The notes: generated from the sequence alone by a model not told the origin. 64,000 nt of DNA from Neptuniibacter caesariensis (GCF_000153345.1 NZ_CH724125.1:251653-315652), one strand, 5' to 3'. Counted from the stretch's first letter, positions 8,610 to 17,765 are shown. A program made the numbers and translations.

Positions 8610-9245
8610 CTATTGGCCTCTGCCGCATATCATGACCATAACCGTTTTAAATATGATGCTCAGATCTGATTGAAGCCAGGTTAGGAAATTACCAAGGCTC
8701 AGTGCATAGGCATGATCAAACCCCACTTTGCTACGTACATCCTCGATATCGCGGTCATATCCTTGGTTAACCTGCGCCAATCCGGTAATGCCTGGTTTCA
8801 AACCCCAGGTACGTTCAGAAAAATAAGGTATTTGTCGTTCTAATTTCTGATAAAAGCCGGGACGCTCTGGACGAGGGCCGATCAATGACATATCGCCGAG
8901 TAAAACGTTATAGAACTGTGGCAGTTCATCGAGACGTGTTTTACGCAGAAAACGCCCTACAGCCGTTATTCTTGGATCTGCTTTTTTAGCCCACACCGCG
9001 CCGGTTTTTGATTCAGCATCCATTCTCATCGTACGGAATTTATACATCCAGAAAAGTTCAGTTCTATCTTTGCTGGCGTGGCCGATACGTAGTTGTTTAA
9101 ACAGAATAGGTCCTCGATCATTCAGATAGATTGCCATAGCGATAAAGGGCATGAGGCAAAGACAAGCTGCCAGGCCAATGCAGGATAAAGTCACATCCAT
9201 GAAGCGCTTACTAATAGTTACGGTTTTAGGAATGTAAGAATTCAT
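8610..9245 (-). CDS. Undecaprenyl-phosphate sugar phosphotransferase (short PglC/WcaJ-C type, SypR-like)
   Basis: 211 aa, the catalytic bacterial sugar transferase domain only: KRFMDVTLSCIGL membrane hairpin, GPILFKQLRIG, WMYKFRTM, RLDELPQFYNVLLGDMSLIGPRPE and GLKPGITGLAQVN. It lacks the four-helix N terminus and CoA-binding-like domain of full-length WcaJ, so it resembles PglC or SypR. It should start the repeat unit by moving a sugar-1-phosphate to undecaprenyl phosphate at the inner membrane. AAGGAG precedes the ATG. Confidence 0.92.
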   Translation of the reverse strand: MNSYIPKTVTISKRFMDVTLSCIGLAACLCLMPFIAMAIYLNDRGPILFKQLRIGHASKDRTELFWMYKFRTMRMDAESKTGAVWAKKADPRITAVGRFLRKTRLDELPQFYNVLLGDMSLIGPRPERPGFYQKLERQIPYFSERTWGLKPGITGLAQVNQGYDRDIEDVRSKVGFDHAYALSLGNFLTWLQSDLSIIFKTVMVMICGRGQ

Positions 9246-9254
9246 TGTGATCTC

Positions 9255-9273
9255 CTTATGTGATTGTCACATA
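9255..9273. promoter_or_regulatory. Inverted repeat inside the polysaccharide operon
   Basis: TTATGTGATTGTCACATAA is an almost perfect palindrome just upstream of the sugar transferase gene. Its core GTGATTGTCAC differs by one base from the GTGACTGTCAC boxes at 54864 and 57144. It may be an internal operator or be CRP-like with a short spacer; no function is shown. Confidence 0.4.
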
Positions 9274-9289
9274 AATAATCCAAAGGTAA

Positions 9290-10462
9290 TTAAATGGATT
9301 TCCAGGGATTACGGTCAAGCCTAAGCAGGTAACGAAGTGAACCAATAAGGCCACTCCAGTAACCATTGAGAAGATAAAAGATCAGACTGAACGGTTTAAG
9401 TAGTCGCTGATCTTGCAGGTAATGTTCAGGCAGAAATAAACTCAGTCGGGCCATAATAAATGCGCTGAGTTGCAGTGCTGAGATAGCAAGAAATATGTCG
9501 GAATCTAAAGCCAACCAGTTACAGATAAGGTATTGGGCTACCAGTATGAATGGCATTAACGAACGAAGGGCTTTACCAGAAATATAACTAAAAGCCGTAC
9601 CGCCCAGAGCGGGAGAGCAGAGCTCTGGCATTCTGATCAATTGCTGAAAGTTACCTGAAGCTATTCTTACCCGGCGTTTATGGTCCATTGAAAGGGTTGC
9701 ACTCTCTAATTCAAGCGCAACAAGATTACAATCATAGATGGCTTTGTAGCCTTGGCTAACAATCTTCATGGGTAAGATGAAATCGTCATTAATAGTGTCA
9801 GAAGGCAAGGTTTCGAATAGCGATTTACGGAATAAGTAAAGGGCTCCGTGTACACCGATAGGGCTGCCGATGGCGGCTTCACCACGTTTAATATTGATTT
9901 GGTAATTCCAGTATTTCTCTTCCCCCTCACTGCCTGGGTTCAGTAACTTGTAGGTTGCAGCAACAATACCGAGGCGAGGTGCCTTGAAGTGCTGATTGGC
10001 TATCAGCAAGGCATCGTTTGATATTAGCGCTGAGGCATCGCTCAAAGCAACGATCTCACTTTGTATCTCTGGTATCAGAGCATTCAGAATGGCAATTTTG
10101 CCGTGATTGTTCTTGAATTCGATGACCTTCATGTCTAAGTCTGAATTCTGCCATTCCTGTGCAGTTTTTCTGGCAAGCTGGGCCGTATTATCGGTGCACC
10201 CATCACAGGCAATGACCAGCTTTATTTTGTTGGCTGGGTAGTTGAGGCTTGCGACATTTCGGATCTTAGCGGCAATGTATTCTGCCTCGTTATAGGCCGG
10301 TACCAAAACGGTAATAGTTCGGTATTCGTTGCCTGTTTTCAGGCTTTCAGTCTGGTTTCCTGTATCGGCCGAAAGGCGAAGCATAATGATGGGATAGATA
10401 AGATGGTGGTAAATAACCAGGCACCACAAGATGGCAACAAAGCTGTGTAATAGTAACGACAT
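9290..10462 (-). CDS. Membrane-anchored family 2 glycosyltransferase (SypQ-like)
   Basis: 390 aa. One N-terminal membrane helix (SFVAILWCLVIYHHLIYPII), a GT2 catalytic domain (ITVLVPAYNEAEYIAAKI, ACDGCTDNT, ALSDASALIS for the nucleotide-sugar aspartates, NDDFILPMKI as the acceptor-side acidic motif) and three or four C-terminal helices. A processive-type QxxRW is not evident; RRVRIASGNFQQL stands at that place, as in NdvC/SypQ-like proteins. Adds a sugar to the lipid-linked repeat on the cytoplasmic face. One nucleotide separates it from the preceding gene. Confidence 0.85.
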   Translation of the reverse strand: MSLLLHSFVAILWCLVIYHHLIYPIIMLRLSADTGNQTESLKTGNEYRTITVLVPAYNEAEYIAAKIRNVASLNYPANKIKLVIACDGCTDNTAQLARKTAQEWQNSDLDMKVIEFKNNHGKIAILNALIPEIQSEIVALSDASALISNDALLIANQHFKAPRLGIVAATYKLLNPGSEGEEKYWNYQINIKRGEAAIGSPIGVHGALYLFRKSLFETLPSDTINDDFILPMKIVSQGYKAIYDCNLVALELESATLSMDHKRRVRIASGNFQQLIRMPELCSPALGGTAFSYISGKALRSLMPFILVAQYLICNWLALDSDIFLAISALQLSAFIMARLSLFLPEHYLQDQRLLKPFSLIFYLLNGYWSGLIGSLRYLLRLDRNPWKSI

Positions 10463-10463
10463 A

Positions 10464-11555
10464 TCATGCCTCCTTTACACAACTGAGAAGATTAAAATAG
10501 GCATCAGCAGTCTTCTCAAGGCTGCCTTTAAGTAGCACAAACTGACGGGGATCTTGCACTGAACCGCGTTGCTGGATCTCCTGTATGCCCTGAATCAAAG
10601 ATCGTGTACTACCAGGCTTGGCTAACTCGCTACTTTGCGGGCATAAAATACTGCTACAGCCGCCTACGTCTGTTGCTACAACGGGTATTCCACAGGCTTG
10701 TGCCTCTAAAGGCGAAAGCGGCAAGCCTTCATTCAATGAGGGAAGGCAAAACAGGTCAATGGCATGGTAGAAAGGTACGACATTGTCGACGTGACCAAGG
10801 AAAAAGACACGATCAGATATCCCCATATGGTCGGCTTCACGTTTAAGATGACGCCTGAGAGAACCGCTACCTGCGAGAACTAATCCAGTTTTTTCATCGC
10901 AATGCTTCAGTGCTTTTAATAGATACTTATGGCCCTTTACGGTTTCAAGGCGGGCTGCACAGCCAATGAGAAAGAGATCCTCAGGAAGATTAAACTTTTT
11001 CCGGCTCGTCTGGCGCTGATCTTGTTCAGGAGGCGTGAAACGATTGATATCAATACCATTTAAGATCACTTCTGGTTGTGAGTAGGGGTAGTACTGATTG
11101 AGTAATCCAGCTACCTCTTCGCAATCTGCTATCAATTTAGGTCTGATCAGGCGTATTAATAGATTTTGCAGATTGCGATTTGATCTTGAGTTCAAGTGCC
11201 ATGCATCATGTTCCGTATGGATATGTTTAACACCCATTAACTTAGCGGCTGCACCCCCATACAATAAGGGGCCTATGTGATGGGTATGCACAGCTGTTGC
11301 ACCGACTTCCAGAAGTGCACTTTTTAACTCAGATATTAGCTTCAGTCGAATATCGGGGGCTTTATTGAAAAAGCGTAATCGACTACTGATAGAGCGTAAC
11401 CTTGGCCAATGCGCTAAGGCGTTCTTTTTGGTGCCTTCTAAACTGAAAATATAGACTTCAGCGCGAGGATTAAGCTGGTTTAACAGATCGAGTGCCATGG
11501 TCTCAATACCACCTGGCCTAAGGTGTTGCACCACCTGAACAATGACATCTTTCAT
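10464..11555 (-). CDS. Family 4 glycosyltransferase (SypP/SypH-like)
   Basis: 363 aa, GT-B fold. N-terminal PGGIETMALDLLN acceptor-side glycine loop, VHTHHIGPLLYGG and HTEHDAWH; C-terminal GCAARLETVKGHKYLLKAL and the EX7E-type region LPSLNEGLPLSPLEAQACGIPVVATDVGG. It should transfer a sugar to the growing repeat with retention of configuration. In the operon between the Wzz-like and GT2 genes. Confidence 0.9.
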   Translation of the reverse strand: MKDVIVQVVQHLRPGGIETMALDLLNQLNPRAEVYIFSLEGTKKNALAHWPRLRSISSRLRFFNKAPDIRLKLISELKSALLEVGATAVHTHHIGPLLYGGAAAKLMGVKHIHTEHDAWHLNSRSNRNLQNLLIRLIRPKLIADCEEVAGLLNQYYPYSQPEVILNGIDINRFTPPEQDQRQTSRKKFNLPEDLFLIGCAARLETVKGHKYLLKALKHCDEKTGLVLAGSGSLRRHLKREADHMGISDRVFFLGHVDNVVPFYHAIDLFCLPSLNEGLPLSPLEAQACGIPVVATDVGGCSSILCPQSSELAKPGSTRSLIQGIQEIQQRGSVQDPRQFVLLKGSLEKTADAYFNLLSCVKEA

Positions 11556-11559
11556 GTTG

Positions 11560-13038
11560 TTACTCCTGTGTAAAAGGCTTTTCAGTATTCATTGCTGGCA
11601 CTCTGGCCAGAACCGGAACATTGAGCATTTCAAATAAGGTATCTTTGCGGCGGATGCTGGTATCCAGAAGCTCAGCGACAACCGCCAGGCCCAGGCCTAA
11701 TCCAATGCCGGCGAAGAGACCTGCGATGACAAAAATTACAACGGGCATATTGATTGGTGCCAGTGGCTCAAAGGGGGGATCTATTAGTTTGACTCTTTCG
11801 CTTTCCTCATTTTTACCGAGAGAGCGGGTGACCCTTGCCATCTCGTAACGTTCAGCCAGATCATGATAGATTTTCTGGCGCACCTGAATATCGCGTTCTA
11901 ATTCTTTAAGGTTGCGCTCGTGTTGTCCGTAGCCGTTCACTTTTTTAAGCAGGTTGCTGATTTCTGCAGATAATGACCCCACTTCTTTGTTAAGACGCTC
12001 AATATGGTCATCGGCTTGTTGTAGTCGTTCTAACTGTGAAATAAGAAGAGGGTGTTGGCGGTTGTTGTTACCCGTTTCCTGGGTGGTAGCTATCGCCCAT
12101 AGTTGCTCAAGGCGAGCCTGTTTTAATCCACCCTGATTGAGTTCCTGCATCTGACTGAGAATACGGTTGCGCTCTTTTTCCAGAGACTGCAGTCTTGCCA
12201 GAACATTTTGTACCTGGCTGTGTTCATCGGTGTACCTTGCTCTGAGCTGAGTGAGTTCGGCCATTACATTGATAATCGCTTCCTCTATTTTCCCAACTAC
12301 CGGATTGGTTTGTGATAATCGCATTGCAAGGCTGGCCTGCGCGGCTCTGGCGCCATCCAACTCAATTCTGCGTTCTGCAAGATAGGCCTGTAATTCGGAA
12401 AGGCGTGCAACGTTAGCGCTATGTAAACGGGGTAGCTCGCTGGCATATTTATTTTTGTACTCTGCCAGGGCTTGCTCAGCACTTTGCAGATCAACACGGC
12501 GCTCTTCCAGCTCTTTAGACAGGAAGCTTTCGGACTGAATAATTGAAGAGCGTTGAGGAGCTAGTACACGTTCAACAAAGCGCATGCTGACCATTCTCAA
12601 GGTTTCTTTCATTTCTGACTTATCCGGCGCTTTGTAGCTGATTTTAATCAGGTTATCGCCAACCAGTGTGGCTTTAAGCGCCTTAGAGAGATCGGCAATA
12701 ACCTGCGCTTTACTCTCCTCATCCATCTCTTCATGGATCAATTTCCGTTGCCAGGCGACACTAGCGAGAATATGCCGACTATGTAACAAAGCATTCAGAG
12801 CCTCCATGCGATCCCTCAGGTTAGTCGCAATTGAGAGGTCTTCGAGGAAAGGGTTATGCTCAGCGGCTTCCTGGAACAGTATTGTCGTACTGGTTTCATA
12901 CTTCTTTGGCGAAAGGATTCCGACGGCCAAACCGACAAAAGGCATTAGGATGATTGGAACAGCGATTAAATAACGACGTCGCCATCCCGCCCATAAGAGC
13001 GAAGCAACTTTTTTGACTATGGCGCTTCTAATCATCAT
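11560..13038 (-). CDS. Wzz/GumC-type polysaccharide chain-length determinant (SypO-like)
   Basis: 492 aa. N-terminal membrane helix (YLIAVPIILMPFVGLAVGIL), a long periplasmic region of heptad-rich coiled coils at about 130-400 (ESFLSKELEERRVDLQSAEQALAEYKNK and following), and a C-terminal Pro-rich segment and helix (PLAPINMPVVIFVIAGLFAGIGLGLGLAVVAELLD is the hydrophobic end). It lacks a fused tyrosine kinase domain; the separate ATPase at 4447-5193 may be the partner. GGGAG precedes the tandem ATGATG. Confidence 0.9.
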   Translation of the reverse strand: MMIRSAIVKKVASLLWAGWRRRYLIAVPIILMPFVGLAVGILSPKKYETSTTILFQEAAEHNPFLEDLSIATNLRDRMEALNALLHSRHILASVAWQRKLIHEEMDEESKAQVIADLSKALKATLVGDNLIKISYKAPDKSEMKETLRMVSMRFVERVLAPQRSSIIQSESFLSKELEERRVDLQSAEQALAEYKNKYASELPRLHSANVARLSELQAYLAERRIELDGARAAQASLAMRLSQTNPVVGKIEEAIINVMAELTQLRARYTDEHSQVQNVLARLQSLEKERNRILSQMQELNQGGLKQARLEQLWAIATTQETGNNNRQHPLLISQLERLQQADDHIERLNKEVGSLSAEISNLLKKVNGYGQHERNLKELERDIQVRQKIYHDLAERYEMARVTRSLGKNEESERVKLIDPPFEPLAPINMPVVIFVIAGLFAGIGLGLGLAVVAELLDTSIRRKDTLFEMLNVPVLARVPAMNTEKPFTQE

Positions 13039-13070
13039 TCACTCCCGGCAGACTCAACAGGTGGCTGTGG

Positions 13071-13529
13071 CTAGCGGTAGACCCGAACCTGATCAGGTTG
13101 TAGGCCAGGTGCCAGCATAATTTCATTCGGATAAGAACGATCGCTCAGGAAACCGCTTATGAAAGTACAGCGTTTGATCGCGATTGATGCCGCGGTGAAT
13201 GGATCATTATGCTGACTGGGTGCGCATGCCAGAAAAAGGGTGTTTCTTTTTTGCTTTGCAAAGTCCAGTAAGCTTTTTTCCTGAAGTGATGTCAGGGTTG
13301 GGTTTTGGGAATCAAAGCGCAGGTATAAATTGCTATCGGATTCTTGTGATGAGGTTTGGCCTCTTGCTTGCGATAAAAGTGTGTCCACGCTGATGGGCTC
13401 ATCTTGCGGGGCTTCTGTTTCGGTCCCACCTAGGTCTAGATACTTAAGCGTTGTCACGCACCCGCTAAGGTTTAATGCAGCCACGAGTATCAGTGTGGAT
13501 CTTACAGTGGTCTTTGAGGATCTAAACAT
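13071..13529 (-). CDS. Lipoprotein, possibly OmpA-like, first gene of the Wzz/glycosyltransferase operon
   Basis: 152 aa. Signal peptide with lipobox LNLSGC. The mature part includes LYLRFDSQNPTLTSLQEKSLLDFA, which resembles the start of an OmpA-like peptidoglycan-binding fold (the family has xFxxxSxxL), but the NxxLSxxRAxxV signature is not clear. It follows a sigma-54 promoter at 13567-13581. Secreted lipoprotein is well supported; the fold is a guess. Confidence 0.7.
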   Translation of the reverse strand: MFRSSKTTVRSTLILVAALNLSGCVTTLKYLDLGGTETEAPQDEPISVDTLLSQARGQTSSQESDSNLYLRFDSQNPTLTSLQEKSLLDFAKQKRNTLFLACAPSQHNDPFTAASIAIKRCTFISGFLSDRSYPNEIMLAPGLQPDQVRVYR

Positions 13530-13566
13530 GACATGCTCCGGATAAAAATATATTTACCTGTATTCA

Positions 13567-13581
13567 GCATTTTTTGGGCCA
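13567..13581 (-). promoter_or_regulatory. Sigma-54 promoter of the 13529-8188 operon
   Basis: Minus strand TGGCCCAAAAAATGC keeps GG at -24 and GC at -12 with correct spacing. It lies 38 nt upstream of the lipoprotein ATG. Confidence 0.7.
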
Positions 13582-13697
13582 TATTATTGCCTTTTGCTAA
13601 AAGGCTGTATTTACGGGCCTTTCAGAGGTGTTTGAGATAGAGCAGAGAAGGTGAATGGGCTGAGAAATAGTTTTTTTGGGGAGTTGTTGCAGTTTGA

Positions 13698-13712
13698 TTC
13701 GCAAAATGAGAG
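13698..13712. promoter_or_regulatory. SypG-type enhancer site
   Basis: TTCGCAAAATGAGAG, matching the locus palindrome at all but the last base, about 117 nt upstream of the -24 element at 13567-13581. Confidence 0.7.
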
Positions 13713-13746
13713 GCGAACCAAACTGCTAGGGGGATTGAATGGGCCG

Positions 13747-14883
13747 CTATAGCTGCGCTAACAGATATTTGAGCTCATCGGCGCGATTAGACCAGCTTTC
13801 CCTTTTTACTCTTTTCTGACGCATCTCTCTAAGCAACGTTTTGTGGTTTTTCATTTGATAAGTGGAGGTTATAAATTCTGCGATTCCCGTTGCATGGTCA
13901 CAGACATTAATCAGATCCCTGTAACCATCCAGTGCTGGGAAATCGGTGCTGACAACCGGGCTGCCAGCGGCGAGATACTCTCTTAGCTTCAGAGGATTGC
14001 ACGCTTCTATCTGAGCGTTGCGCTTAAAAGGGAGCAGGCCTATATCCCAATGCTGGCTATAAGCTGGTAGTTGAGAATGCTCGCGTGGTCCAAGAACACT
14101 AATGTTTGGTTGGTTCAATAGAAGGCTTATATCAGTCAGAACCGGGCCAATCAGCACAAAGGTCCAATCCGGCAGCTGAGCTGCGATCTCAACCATGAGT
14201 TGCTGATCAAACCAGCCGGCTAAAGCACCATAAAAACCTGCGACAGGACCTTGAGGCAGATCTGCTGCGCGAGGCTGCTCTGTTGCAAATAGCTCGTAAT
14301 CTACTCCGTGGGGCAGAACTACCGTTTTATTTGCTGGGAACTTTTTAGCCAGCTTTGCACTGGCAGTGATAATGAGTTGGCATTTTTCTGCTAGTTCTTG
14401 CTCCATCTGCGCCACGGGTTCGTGATCCACTCCATCCAGAGCAGAGAAATCATCTCCACAATAATAGATGGCTGCTCGCTCACCTAATTTACCAACGACA
14501 TCGACGGCAGAAGGTAAGGATGTCCATAGTATGGGACCATTGTCGCGGTTTTTTTCTGGGGTAATTAGTGGCTTGAGCTTGTGGCTTAAAAGGTGGCTAT
14601 TAATCCACCTTGCCAGGTTGCTTCCAGGGAAGGGCAACGAAACCGGATTAACAATTTGCGGATGTGCTGCCAGGGTTGCTTCAGAAAGCGGTTTATTGAT
14701 TAAAAGTGATTTTGTTTTGGTGTAAACCCTTTTAAGGTCTCTCATGTTTAGGCGGGGGCGACGCAACCCAAGCGAATTTACCCAGACGATCTCCTGTTCT
14801 TTAATCAGATGTCTGATTAAATGCTGGGTGCTACTAGGGTGGTGCCCCCAATCTTCTCCAAAAACGAGCATGTCGATATTCAT
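13747..14883 (-). CDS. Glycosyltransferase, family 1/4-like (SypN-like)
   Basis: 378 aa. N-terminal MLVFGEDWGHHPSSTQHL and a C-terminal GT-B half with VVLPHGVDYELF, AGFYGALAGWFD, and GLLPFKRNAQIEACNPLKLREYLAAGSPVVSTDFP, the typical nucleotide-sugar-binding region with the conserved acidic residue. It probably adds one sugar of the repeat unit. The ATG overlaps the stop of the acetyltransferase gene (ATGA), so the three genes glmS-acetyltransferase-glycosyltransferase form a tightly coupled operon. Confidence 0.8.
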   Translation of the reverse strand: MNIDMLVFGEDWGHHPSSTQHLIRHLIKEQEIVWVNSLGLRRPRLNMRDLKRVYTKTKSLLINKPLSEATLAAHPQIVNPVSLPFPGSNLARWINSHLLSHKLKPLITPEKNRDNGPILWTSLPSAVDVVGKLGERAAIYYCGDDFSALDGVDHEPVAQMEQELAEKCQLIITASAKLAKKFPANKTVVLPHGVDYELFATEQPRAADLPQGPVAGFYGALAGWFDQQLMVEIAAQLPDWTFVLIGPVLTDISLLLNQPNISVLGPREHSQLPAYSQHWDIGLLPFKRNAQIEACNPLKLREYLAAGSPVVSTDFPALDGYRDLINVCDHATGIAEFITSTYQMKNHKTLLREMRQKRVKRESWSNRADELKYLLAQL

Positions 14884-15638
14884 GCGGCACGCTCCTTGAT
14901 TGATTCTGCTTCAGTCCGTTTACGCTGTTTAAGGTCTAATGGTTTTATCACTTTGGCAGGTACTCCAGCGGCGAGAACAAATGGGGGGAGGTCGCGCGAT
15001 ACAATACTGCCGGCGGCAACGATGGTGCCTTCGCCGATGGTTACACCCTTCATGACCGTGACGCCTGAACCTAGCCAAACATCTTTTTCCAAAACGATAT
15101 CGCCTACCTGATCTTCAGTGTCGGGTAGCCCTTTGGCGCGTGCAGCTGGATCAACCGGATGGCCAGGGTATCCAGCCAGAAAGCCTCTGCCCGCAATTCT
15201 CACATTATCCCCGATGATAACCTTACTGCCGACCGCAATGGTGGTCTGCCAGGCGATACCAACATTATCCCCGATAATAAGTTGCGGGGTTTGTTCACCG
15301 CTCCATCGACCGCTGAAGGTTGTTTGCCCAGACAGGCGACAGTTATCACCCATCATGATTTCAAGACTTCCTTGTACAAGTGGCATGCCTCCATATAGGT
15401 AAAGCCGCCGAGCTTTTCTGCTGAGTCGGGTTTTGAACATTGGAGTCCAGTAGAAAACCCTCATTACACTGCTGAGACTATGGCTGATTAACTGATGCAG
15501 GGTATGCAGAGGTTTATACAGAATACTGAACGCCGGAATTTCGAAATGATGTAGCTGATCGTGGCCCTGTTTTACAGCCTTCGCCAAAGGATGATCAGCG
15601 GTTTTTACCCATTTTTTGAATGCTTGTAATTTATTCAT
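14880..15638 (-). CDS. Left-handed beta-helix acyltransferase (SypM-like)
   Basis: 252 aa. From about residue 85 it has hexapeptide repeats ([LIV]-G-x4 type: LIIGDNVGIAWQTTIAVGSKVIIGDNVRIAGR, later IVLEKDVWLGSGVTVMKGVTIGEGTIVAAGSIV), ending PPFVLAAGVPAKVIKPL as in WbbJ/MaeB acetyltransferases. Likely O-acetylates a sugar of the repeat unit. Start and stop overlap both neighbours by 4 nt (ATGA). Confidence 0.88.
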   Translation of the reverse strand: MNKLQAFKKWVKTADHPLAKAVKQGHDQLHHFEIPAFSILYKPLHTLHQLISHSLSSVMRVFYWTPMFKTRLSRKARRLYLYGGMPLVQGSLEIMMGDNCRLSGQTTFSGRWSGEQTPQLIIGDNVGIAWQTTIAVGSKVIIGDNVRIAGRGFLAGYPGHPVDPAARAKGLPDTEDQVGDIVLEKDVWLGSGVTVMKGVTIGEGTIVAAGSIVSRDLPPFVLAAGVPAKVIKPLDLKQRKRTEAESIKERAA

Positions 15639-17437
15639 TCTACTGTCACCGATTTTGCCAGGTTACGGGGTTGATCCACGTCTGTGCCTAAAGCTAACGC
15701 GGCGTGATATGCAATTAACTGAAGTGCGACTGCATATAGAATTGGACTGAGCCTGTTATCACAAGGGGGCAGAATGAGATGCTCCATACCCTCTGGTAAA
15801 TTCCGAATGCTGGCTTGATTGCCAATAATGATGCAGCGGGCCCCGCGAGCTGCGACTTCTTCTGCATTTGAGAGTGTTTTCTCAAGGAGTGAATCGTCAG
15901 GGGCGATTACAAACACCGGTGTGCCGGGCTCTATAAGGGCGATGGGGCCATGTTTTAACTCGCCTGCTCCAAAGCCTTCCGCGTGCATATAACTGATCTC
16001 TTTGAGCTTAAGCGCTCCTTCCATGGCCAAGGGGTAGTTGATGCCCCGGCCGATAAAGAAAGCATGTTTCGCATCTTTGATGCTAGCTCCGAGGACTTTG
16101 ATCTGATCTTCAATACCTAAAGTAATATCGATTAACCCGGGTAGGGCATTCATCTCATTTAATAGATGTTTAACTTCTTTAACATCGATCACTTTTCGAT
16201 AATGCGCTGTATGGATAGCAAGTTTTGCAAGAATCGCTAGCTGTGCAGTAAAAGCTTTTGTGGAAGCAACACCGATTTCAGGGCCCGCCTGGGTTTGTAG
16301 GCTGATGTTAGATTCACGGGCTATAGTACTGCCTGCAACATTAACGATACTCAGTATTGTCTGGTCATTAGCCTTCGCGTAGCGCAAAGCCGCAAGCGTG
16401 TCAGCGGTTTCCCCGGATTGTGAGATAAAAAGGGCTAGCCCATTTTTGCTTAGAAGTGGCTCTCGATAGCGAAATTCAGACGCTACATCAATATCCACAG
16501 GTACTTTTGCAATTTGTTCAAACCAATATTTAGCGACCATGGCAGCGTAGTATGACGTACCGCAGGCGACGATTGTCAGACGCTGAAATTGTTCGAAATC
16601 AAGCGGGATGTCGAGTAAACAGTGCTGGGTGTGGTGAAACGTATCCCGTGTTGTTGCAACTTGCTGGTGGATCTCTTTATGCATAAAGAATTGATGGTCA
16701 TCTTTACCGTTATCTTCGCGTTCCTGATCAAATGGCTGCATTTCGCGGCTGATAGGCTTACCTTTTGGATCGAAAAGAGTAAAAACGTCTCGTCCCAGAC
16801 AAGCTTGCTCTCCTTCTTCAAGATATAGAATTTCTTTAACAGATGAGGAAAGCGCCATCGTATCGGAGCCCAGGCTTAGTCCTTGTAATCCTTTGCCTAA
16901 AACCAGTGGGCTGCCTCTTCGTGCTGCATAAAGGTGGTCTTTATCATTTTTAAATAGAACGCCCAGAGCAAAAGCCCCATCAAGGTGGTTCAGGGCCTCA
17001 TGAAGGGCTTGGGTAGGGGGCAAGCCCCGGGCCAGAAATAGAGTGATCAAGTGCGGGATCACTTCAGTGTCTGTCTCACTATTGAAAGTAAAGCCTTCAG
17101 CGGTTAGCCATTGTCGAAGCTGTAAATAATTCTCGATAATCCCGTTATGAACGACAGAAACCTGATCATTGCTATGAGGATGTGCATTGGCTTCGTTGGG
17201 TATTCCATGGGTCGCCCAACGAGTGTGTCCAATACCAGCATGACCCGACAGTGGTGTAGTGCTTAAGTAAGTTTCTAACTGCTTGAGCTTACCTGGACGT
17301 TTGATAGTCGTTAAACCATGTTCACCAATGACGGCTATACCTGCAGAGTCATAACCTCTGTATTCAATCTGATTCAGACCTTCCAATAGATCCGGCACGA
17401 TATTGTGATGATTTATAGAACCAACAATTCCACACAT
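15635..17437 (-). CDS. glmS: Glutamine-fructose-6-phosphate aminotransferase (isomerizing)
   Basis: 600 aa, full length. Class II glutaminase domain starting at Cys2 (MCGIVGSINHH), with GHTRWATHG and HPHSNDQVSVVHNGIIENY; two SIS domains with CGTSYYAAM, SQSGETADTLAALR, STKAFTAQ and GRGINYPLAMEGALKLKEISYMHAEGF; C-terminal QPRNLAKSVTVE. It makes glucosamine-6-phosphate, the precursor of UDP-GlcNAc. It opens a polysaccharide operon under its own sigma-54 promoter (17482-17496), so this is probably a dedicated copy supplying amino sugar for the polymer; a housekeeping copy elsewhere cannot be checked here. Confidence 0.97.
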   Translation of the reverse strand: MCGIVGSINHHNIVPDLLEGLNQIEYRGYDSAGIAVIGEHGLTTIKRPGKLKQLETYLSTTPLSGHAGIGHTRWATHGIPNEANAHPHSNDQVSVVHNGIIENYLQLRQWLTAEGFTFNSETDTEVIPHLITLFLARGLPPTQALHEALNHLDGAFALGVLFKNDKDHLYAARRGSPLVLGKGLQGLSLGSDTMALSSSVKEILYLEEGEQACLGRDVFTLFDPKGKPISREMQPFDQEREDNGKDDHQFFMHKEIHQQVATTRDTFHHTQHCLLDIPLDFEQFQRLTIVACGTSYYAAMVAKYWFEQIAKVPVDIDVASEFRYREPLLSKNGLALFISQSGETADTLAALRYAKANDQTILSIVNVAGSTIARESNISLQTQAGPEIGVASTKAFTAQLAILAKLAIHTAHYRKVIDVKEVKHLLNEMNALPGLIDITLGIEDQIKVLGASIKDAKHAFFIGRGINYPLAMEGALKLKEISYMHAEGFGAGELKHGPIALIEPGTPVFVIAPDDSLLEKTLSNAEEVAARGARCIIIGNQASIRNLPEGMEHLILPPCDNRLSPILYAVALQLIAYHAALALGTDVDQPRNLAKSVTVE

Positions 17438-17481
17438 CTCATACCTCCAATGACTGTTATGGGCGTGATGTTTAAGGAATT

Positions 17482-17496
17482 GCAGTTACTGTGCCA
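17482..17496 (-). promoter_or_regulatory. Sigma-54 promoter of glmS operon
   Basis: Minus strand TGGCACAGTAACTGC: exact -24 TGGCAC, -12 CTGC. It lies 45 nt upstream of the glmS ATG. Confidence 0.8.
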
Positions 17497-17558
17497 TTAA
17501 CTTATATCTAATTGTATCAATGAGTTACGTTGATTATTTGAAGCTGCTCCCAAGTTTT

Positions 17559-17573
17559 TTCTCATTTTGCGAG
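17559..17573 (+). promoter_or_regulatory. Shared SypG-type enhancer between divergent sigma-54 promoters
   Basis: TTCTCATTTTGCGAG lies between the minus-strand promoter at 17482-17496 and the plus-strand promoter at 17715-17730 and may serve both. It fits the V. fischeri SypG element pattern TTCTCANNNTGC. Confidence 0.72.
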
Positions 17574-17714
17574 GCGAATTGAACCGCATCTGCAAAAAGA
17601 TGATAAGCGGCAATTTTCGAAACAATTTAATACTTTTTCATTCCTGAAACCGGCCTTTATTTATATAAAAACCAGCTTTTTGGGCCGCTCATTACATACA
17701 AACTGATGTGGGCG

Positions 17715-17730
17715 TGGCACTGAATTTGCT
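17715..17730 (+). promoter_or_regulatory. Sigma-54 promoter of polymerase/ligase operon
   Basis: TGGCACTGAATTTGCT is an exact -24/-12 sigma-54 promoter, 35 nt upstream of the ATG at 17766. Confidence 0.88.
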
Positions 17731-17765
17731 GAGGCATTGTTAGATAAATTAACAATGAGATTGAA

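Noticed and set aside
15635-17437. glmS as attachment site of the Tn7-like element
   Set aside because: Its 3' end overlaps the acetyltransferase gene and the transposon termini are more than 15 kb away.
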